A stretch of DNA of 64,000 bases, taken from the IMG/VR virus record IMGVR_UViG_3300008267_010368, positions 78,669 through 142,668 of that record, one strand, 5' to 3'. The notes under the pieces were generated by a model. That model worked only from the letters and a program-made list of their open reading frames with translations. It did not search any database and was not told the DNA's origin. Shown in pieces: positions 62,068-64,000 of the stretch. The position numbers and the translations under genes were made by a program. The stretch is from a virus. Numbering within the stretch: position 1 is the first letter of the stretch; every line of letters begins with the position of its first letter.

Positions 62068-62097
62068 TTTTTGAAGGATGGGTATTTTTGATTTCAG
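62068..62097 (-). promoter_or_regulatory. Conserved element upstream of protease gene
   Basis: Copy of the element at 59903-59932; core on the coding strand CAAAAATACCCATCCTTC. It lies 55 bases before the ATG at 62012. Confidence 0.45.
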
Positions 62098-62113
62098 AAA
62101 TAGGACTTAGAAC

Positions 62114-62134
62114 GATATAGTAAAACTACGTAGT
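62114..62134 (-). promoter_or_regulatory. TACGTA element upstream of protease gene
   Basis: On the minus strand, ACTACGTAGTTTTACTATAT, closely similar to the element at 57192-57213. A further GTATACGTATAC palindrome stands upstream of it at 62146-62157. The 202-base gap 62013-62214 also holds the capsid gene terminator; no gene is seen in it. Confidence 0.5.
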
Positions 62135-62161
62135 TAGTAGGAAAAGTATACGTATACAAAC

Positions 62162-62188
62162 AAAAAAAGGGGAATTTACATTCCCCTT
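62162..62188 (-). terminator. Terminator of the major capsid gene
   Basis: On the minus strand, stem AAGGGGAA / TTCCCCTT with a 6-base loop, followed by a run of T. It lies 27 bases after the capsid stop codon at 62215 and separates the capsid gene from the exported cassette. Confidence 0.82.
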
Positions 62189-62214
62189 GTTTCTTATTCT
62201 ATTTTTAGATTTGA

Positions 62215-64000
62215 TTATCTCAATTCTCTTAAATCGAATGTACGTACACCATCAACTGTGATACGTCCGTAGAAACGGTTATTAACCATTTTCTTAGCGT
62301 ATCTTGTCATAATACCTTTGATAGGTGTGAAGTTGAATGGATTGTACATTGTAGGTGTTAATTGTAGAGGTACATACGGTGCGTAAACATAACCTGTGTC
62401 AAGTAACGATGTTCCTTTGTGTCCAATCAAAACTTGGTTTGGTGGGAAGTAAGGATCACGGTATACTTGATAACGTCCTGCAAGAGTACCAACTCTTTCA
62501 ATACCCATGTTATACTGATCTTGCTCAGGAGATGCATTAGATACGTGGAAGTATTCTAAATCATCAAAGATTGCTGAAACTTCAGAAGATACAACGATCC
62601 AGTTAGCACCACCTCTTAAAGTAGATTTGTGGATTTGTGCTGACAATTGGTTGATTGCTGTAATCAAAGTTTGGTTCCAGTCTTTTTGAGTGTAAGAAGT
62701 TTGGTTAGCAATTCTTCTCCATCCGTTGTAATCCCAACGAAGGTTCCATGCCGCTCCTTTACGTAAGTCACGTAAAATTTCACGATCGATTTCTGCAGCA
62801 ACTTGTTCAGACAATAAAGCTGTCAATTCAGCTTCAGCATCAATGTTGTGGAATGCAGAAACGTCTTGTGCCAATTCAGGAGACCATTGTGCTCTTAATT
62901 TTCTTTCTGTTACAGATACAGTAACTGACTCAAGGTCGAAAGAAACTTCACCGATAGCATCTTCAAATTCAAGTTCCGCATATCTTCTATAAGTTGCAGA
63001 AAATGCAGTTCCTGAAGTCACAGCAGAAAGGGTTGCTCCTGTGTAACCATCAAGTGAAGTAGCGTTACAGTCAGCACATACAGGACAAGAAAGATCCACT
63101 TCAAGGAAAATACAACCATCTTGATCACAAATGTTATCGTAAGAACCACCATTTCCGTTAGGGAATGTAGTAGATACTTGTGAATAAGTAGGACTAACAA
63201 TACCTTTACCATATTGTTGAGTAACAACTCTAAATAATAAAGAACCTGTTCCTACTGTACAAGGTGAGTCAGCACTTACACCTAAACCAGCACCTTTAGT
63301 GATTGTTAAATCAGAAAGGAATGCTTCAGTATCGATTTCAGAACCATCAGGACCCATAAGTTTACCAACACCAGCGTCATAGAAACCACACATTTTGATA
63401 ATTACTTTTCTTACTCCTGTTGTTTCATAATCAGTTTCGTTAGGTACTAAATTACCATTACTCCAAGAAACTGTAGTAGTAGGAGAAGTCACAGCAGTCC
63501 ATCTTCCTTTAGAATAATCGAAAAGTCCTGGAGGATCTAATCCAGCTTCAGCCCCTTCGTAAAATAAATCATAAAGATTTTTAGCGTACTGTGTACCGTC
63601 ATTATATCCAGTGTTAGTAGTTGCGTTTGAACCTGGTGCACCAATTGGTTGGTTGTGAATTGCACTTGTGGTAGGATTTGCAGTTGTGTAACCTTGGATT
63701 TTAGGTACGAAGTAGAACAATTTACCAATAGGTAAGTTCATTGCTTGTACAGAAACGATGTCGTTAGCCAACAATTTAGAGAATACACGACGAACGATAG
63801 GGAAAACTACAGTTTCGAAAGAACCTGAACTATCAGTTGACGCGGCTTCGTTAATTAGGTGAGACGCTTGGTTTTCATATAATTGTGCCATGTTCTCTTT
63901 GATGTGTCCTTTAAGACCGTCTAGGAATCCTAATTTATCCCATTTGTTAATTGTATCTTCTTTGATAACTTTAAGGTGCTTAAGACCGATGTTACCAACA
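62215..64000 (-). CDS. Major capsid protein, T4 gp23 family, runs off the right edge
   Basis: The frame stays open upstream of the ATG at 63891 to the window edge, adding at least 36 residues (KWDKLGFLDGLKGHIKEN just before that ATG), so that ATG is internal. Total in the window is 594 residues. gp23 signatures: YENQASHLINEAAS, FPIVRRVFSKLLANDIVSVQ followed by AMNLPIGKLFYF, LRAQWSPELAQDVSAFHNID, AEIDREILRDLRKGAAW and RYQVYRDPYFPPNQVLIGHK, ending in ITVDGVRTFDLRELR. It forms the head shell after processing by the prohead protease. An insert with CPVCADCNATSLDG (about 310) carries a CxxCxxC motif not typical of T4 gp23. Confidence 0.95.
   Translation of the reverse strand, partial: VGNIGLKHLKVIKEDTINKWDKLGFLDGLKGHIKENMAQLYENQASHLINEAASTDSSGSFETVVFPIVRRVFSKLLANDIVSVQAMNLPIGKLFYFVPKIQGYTTANPTTSAIHNQPIGAPGSNATTNTGYNDGTQYAKNLYDLFYEGAEAGLDPPGLFDYSKGRWTAVTSPTTTVSWSNGNLVPNETDYETTGVRKVIIKMCGFYDAGVGKLMGPDGSEIDTEAFLSDLTITKGAGLGVSADSPCTVGTGSLLFRVVTQQYGKGIVSPTYSQVSTTFPNGNGGSYDNICDQDGCIFLEVDLSCPVCADCNATSLDGYTGATLSAVTSGTAFSATYRRYAELEFEDAIGEVSFDLESVTVSVTERKLRAQWSPELAQDVSAFHNIDAEAELTALLSEQVAAEIDREILRDLRKGAAWNLRWDYNGWRRIANQTSYTQKDWNQTLITAINQLSAQIHKSTLRGGANWIVVSSEVSAIFDDLEYFHVSNASPEQDQYNMGIERVGTLAGRYQVYRDPYFPPNQVLIGHKGTSLLDTGYVYAPYVPLQLTPTMYNPFNFTPIKGIMTRYAKKMVNNRFYGRITVDGVRTFDLRELR

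Noticed and set aside
63889-63891. ATG at 63891 as the start of the capsid gene
   Set aside because: The frame stays open upstream and encodes gp23-like residues (WDKLGFLDGLKGHIKEN) to the window edge, so this ATG is internal.
1-64000. tRNA genes
   Set aside because: The intergenic gaps are almost all under 200 bases, and none showed a cloverleaf with an acceptor stem by eye. A tRNA scan would be decisive.

Overview
This window is a segment of a large, AT-rich, tailed dsDNA phage genome with a T4-like (myovirus) core. The recognisable T4-type parts are the major capsid protein (gp23 family, right edge), the contractile tail sheath (gp18 family, left edge), a probable tail-completion protein (gp15-like), neck protein gp13, a family B DNA polymerase (gp43-like), a late sigma factor (gp55-like), a baseplate hub OB-fold protein (gp5-like), PhoH and dUTPase. 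The host is almost certainly a member of the Bacteroidetes, probably a flavobacterium: several genes encode exported proteins with SprB-type repeats and type IX secretion (T9SS) C-terminal sorting domains, machinery confined to that phylum. I saw no tRNA, rRNA, CRISPR array, integrase or insertion sequence by eye.

Layout. 1-2981 (minus): tail sheath, gp15-like protein and a neck-region protein, with a tiny ribbon-helix-helix ORF between the first two on the plus strand. 3040-7025 (plus): SNF2-type helicase, Mn-type superoxide dismutase, gp13-like neck protein and a small unknown. 7022-9922 (minus): DNA polymerase. 10009-23769 (minus): host-recognition and fibre region, with a BppU-like protein, Cys-containing virion proteins, a 9-residue-repeat beta-helix fibre, a GT9-like glycosyltransferase, a sulfotransferase, a giant fibre of about 65 tandem 17-residue repeats and a lectin-like structural protein. 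23822-26315 (plus): small proteins of the kind found in marine T4-like phages and a WYL-like protein, ended by a clear hairpin terminator. 26386-45241 (plus): a dense, overlapping operon with ten glycosyltransferase genes, UDP-GlcNAc 2-epimerase, three deoxysugar enzymes and two methyltransferases, interleaved with an exonuclease, dUTPase, PhoH and the late sigma factor. 45266-54336 (plus): baseplate and virion proteins, including a family of cysteine-motif proteins with a shared C-terminal module. 54333-64000 (minus): a small basic protein, then five exported host-type proteins (two with SprB repeats and canonical T9SS tails, two with a different shared C-terminal domain, one small SprB-repeat protein), then the major capsid gene.

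How it may work together. The late sigma factor probably reads a motif, TATTTATA, that recurs 11-15 bases upstream of most first-in-unit structural genes on both strands; it is the reverse complement of the T4 late box. The glycan operon, the sulfotransferase and the GT9-like gene suggest extensive remodelling of a surface glycan or of the virion itself. The exported cassette beside the capsid gene, including a subtilisin-like protease with an intact catalytic triad and a T9SS tail, suggests that the phage uses the host's own secretion system to place proteins on the surface of infected cells. These last functional readings are inferences.
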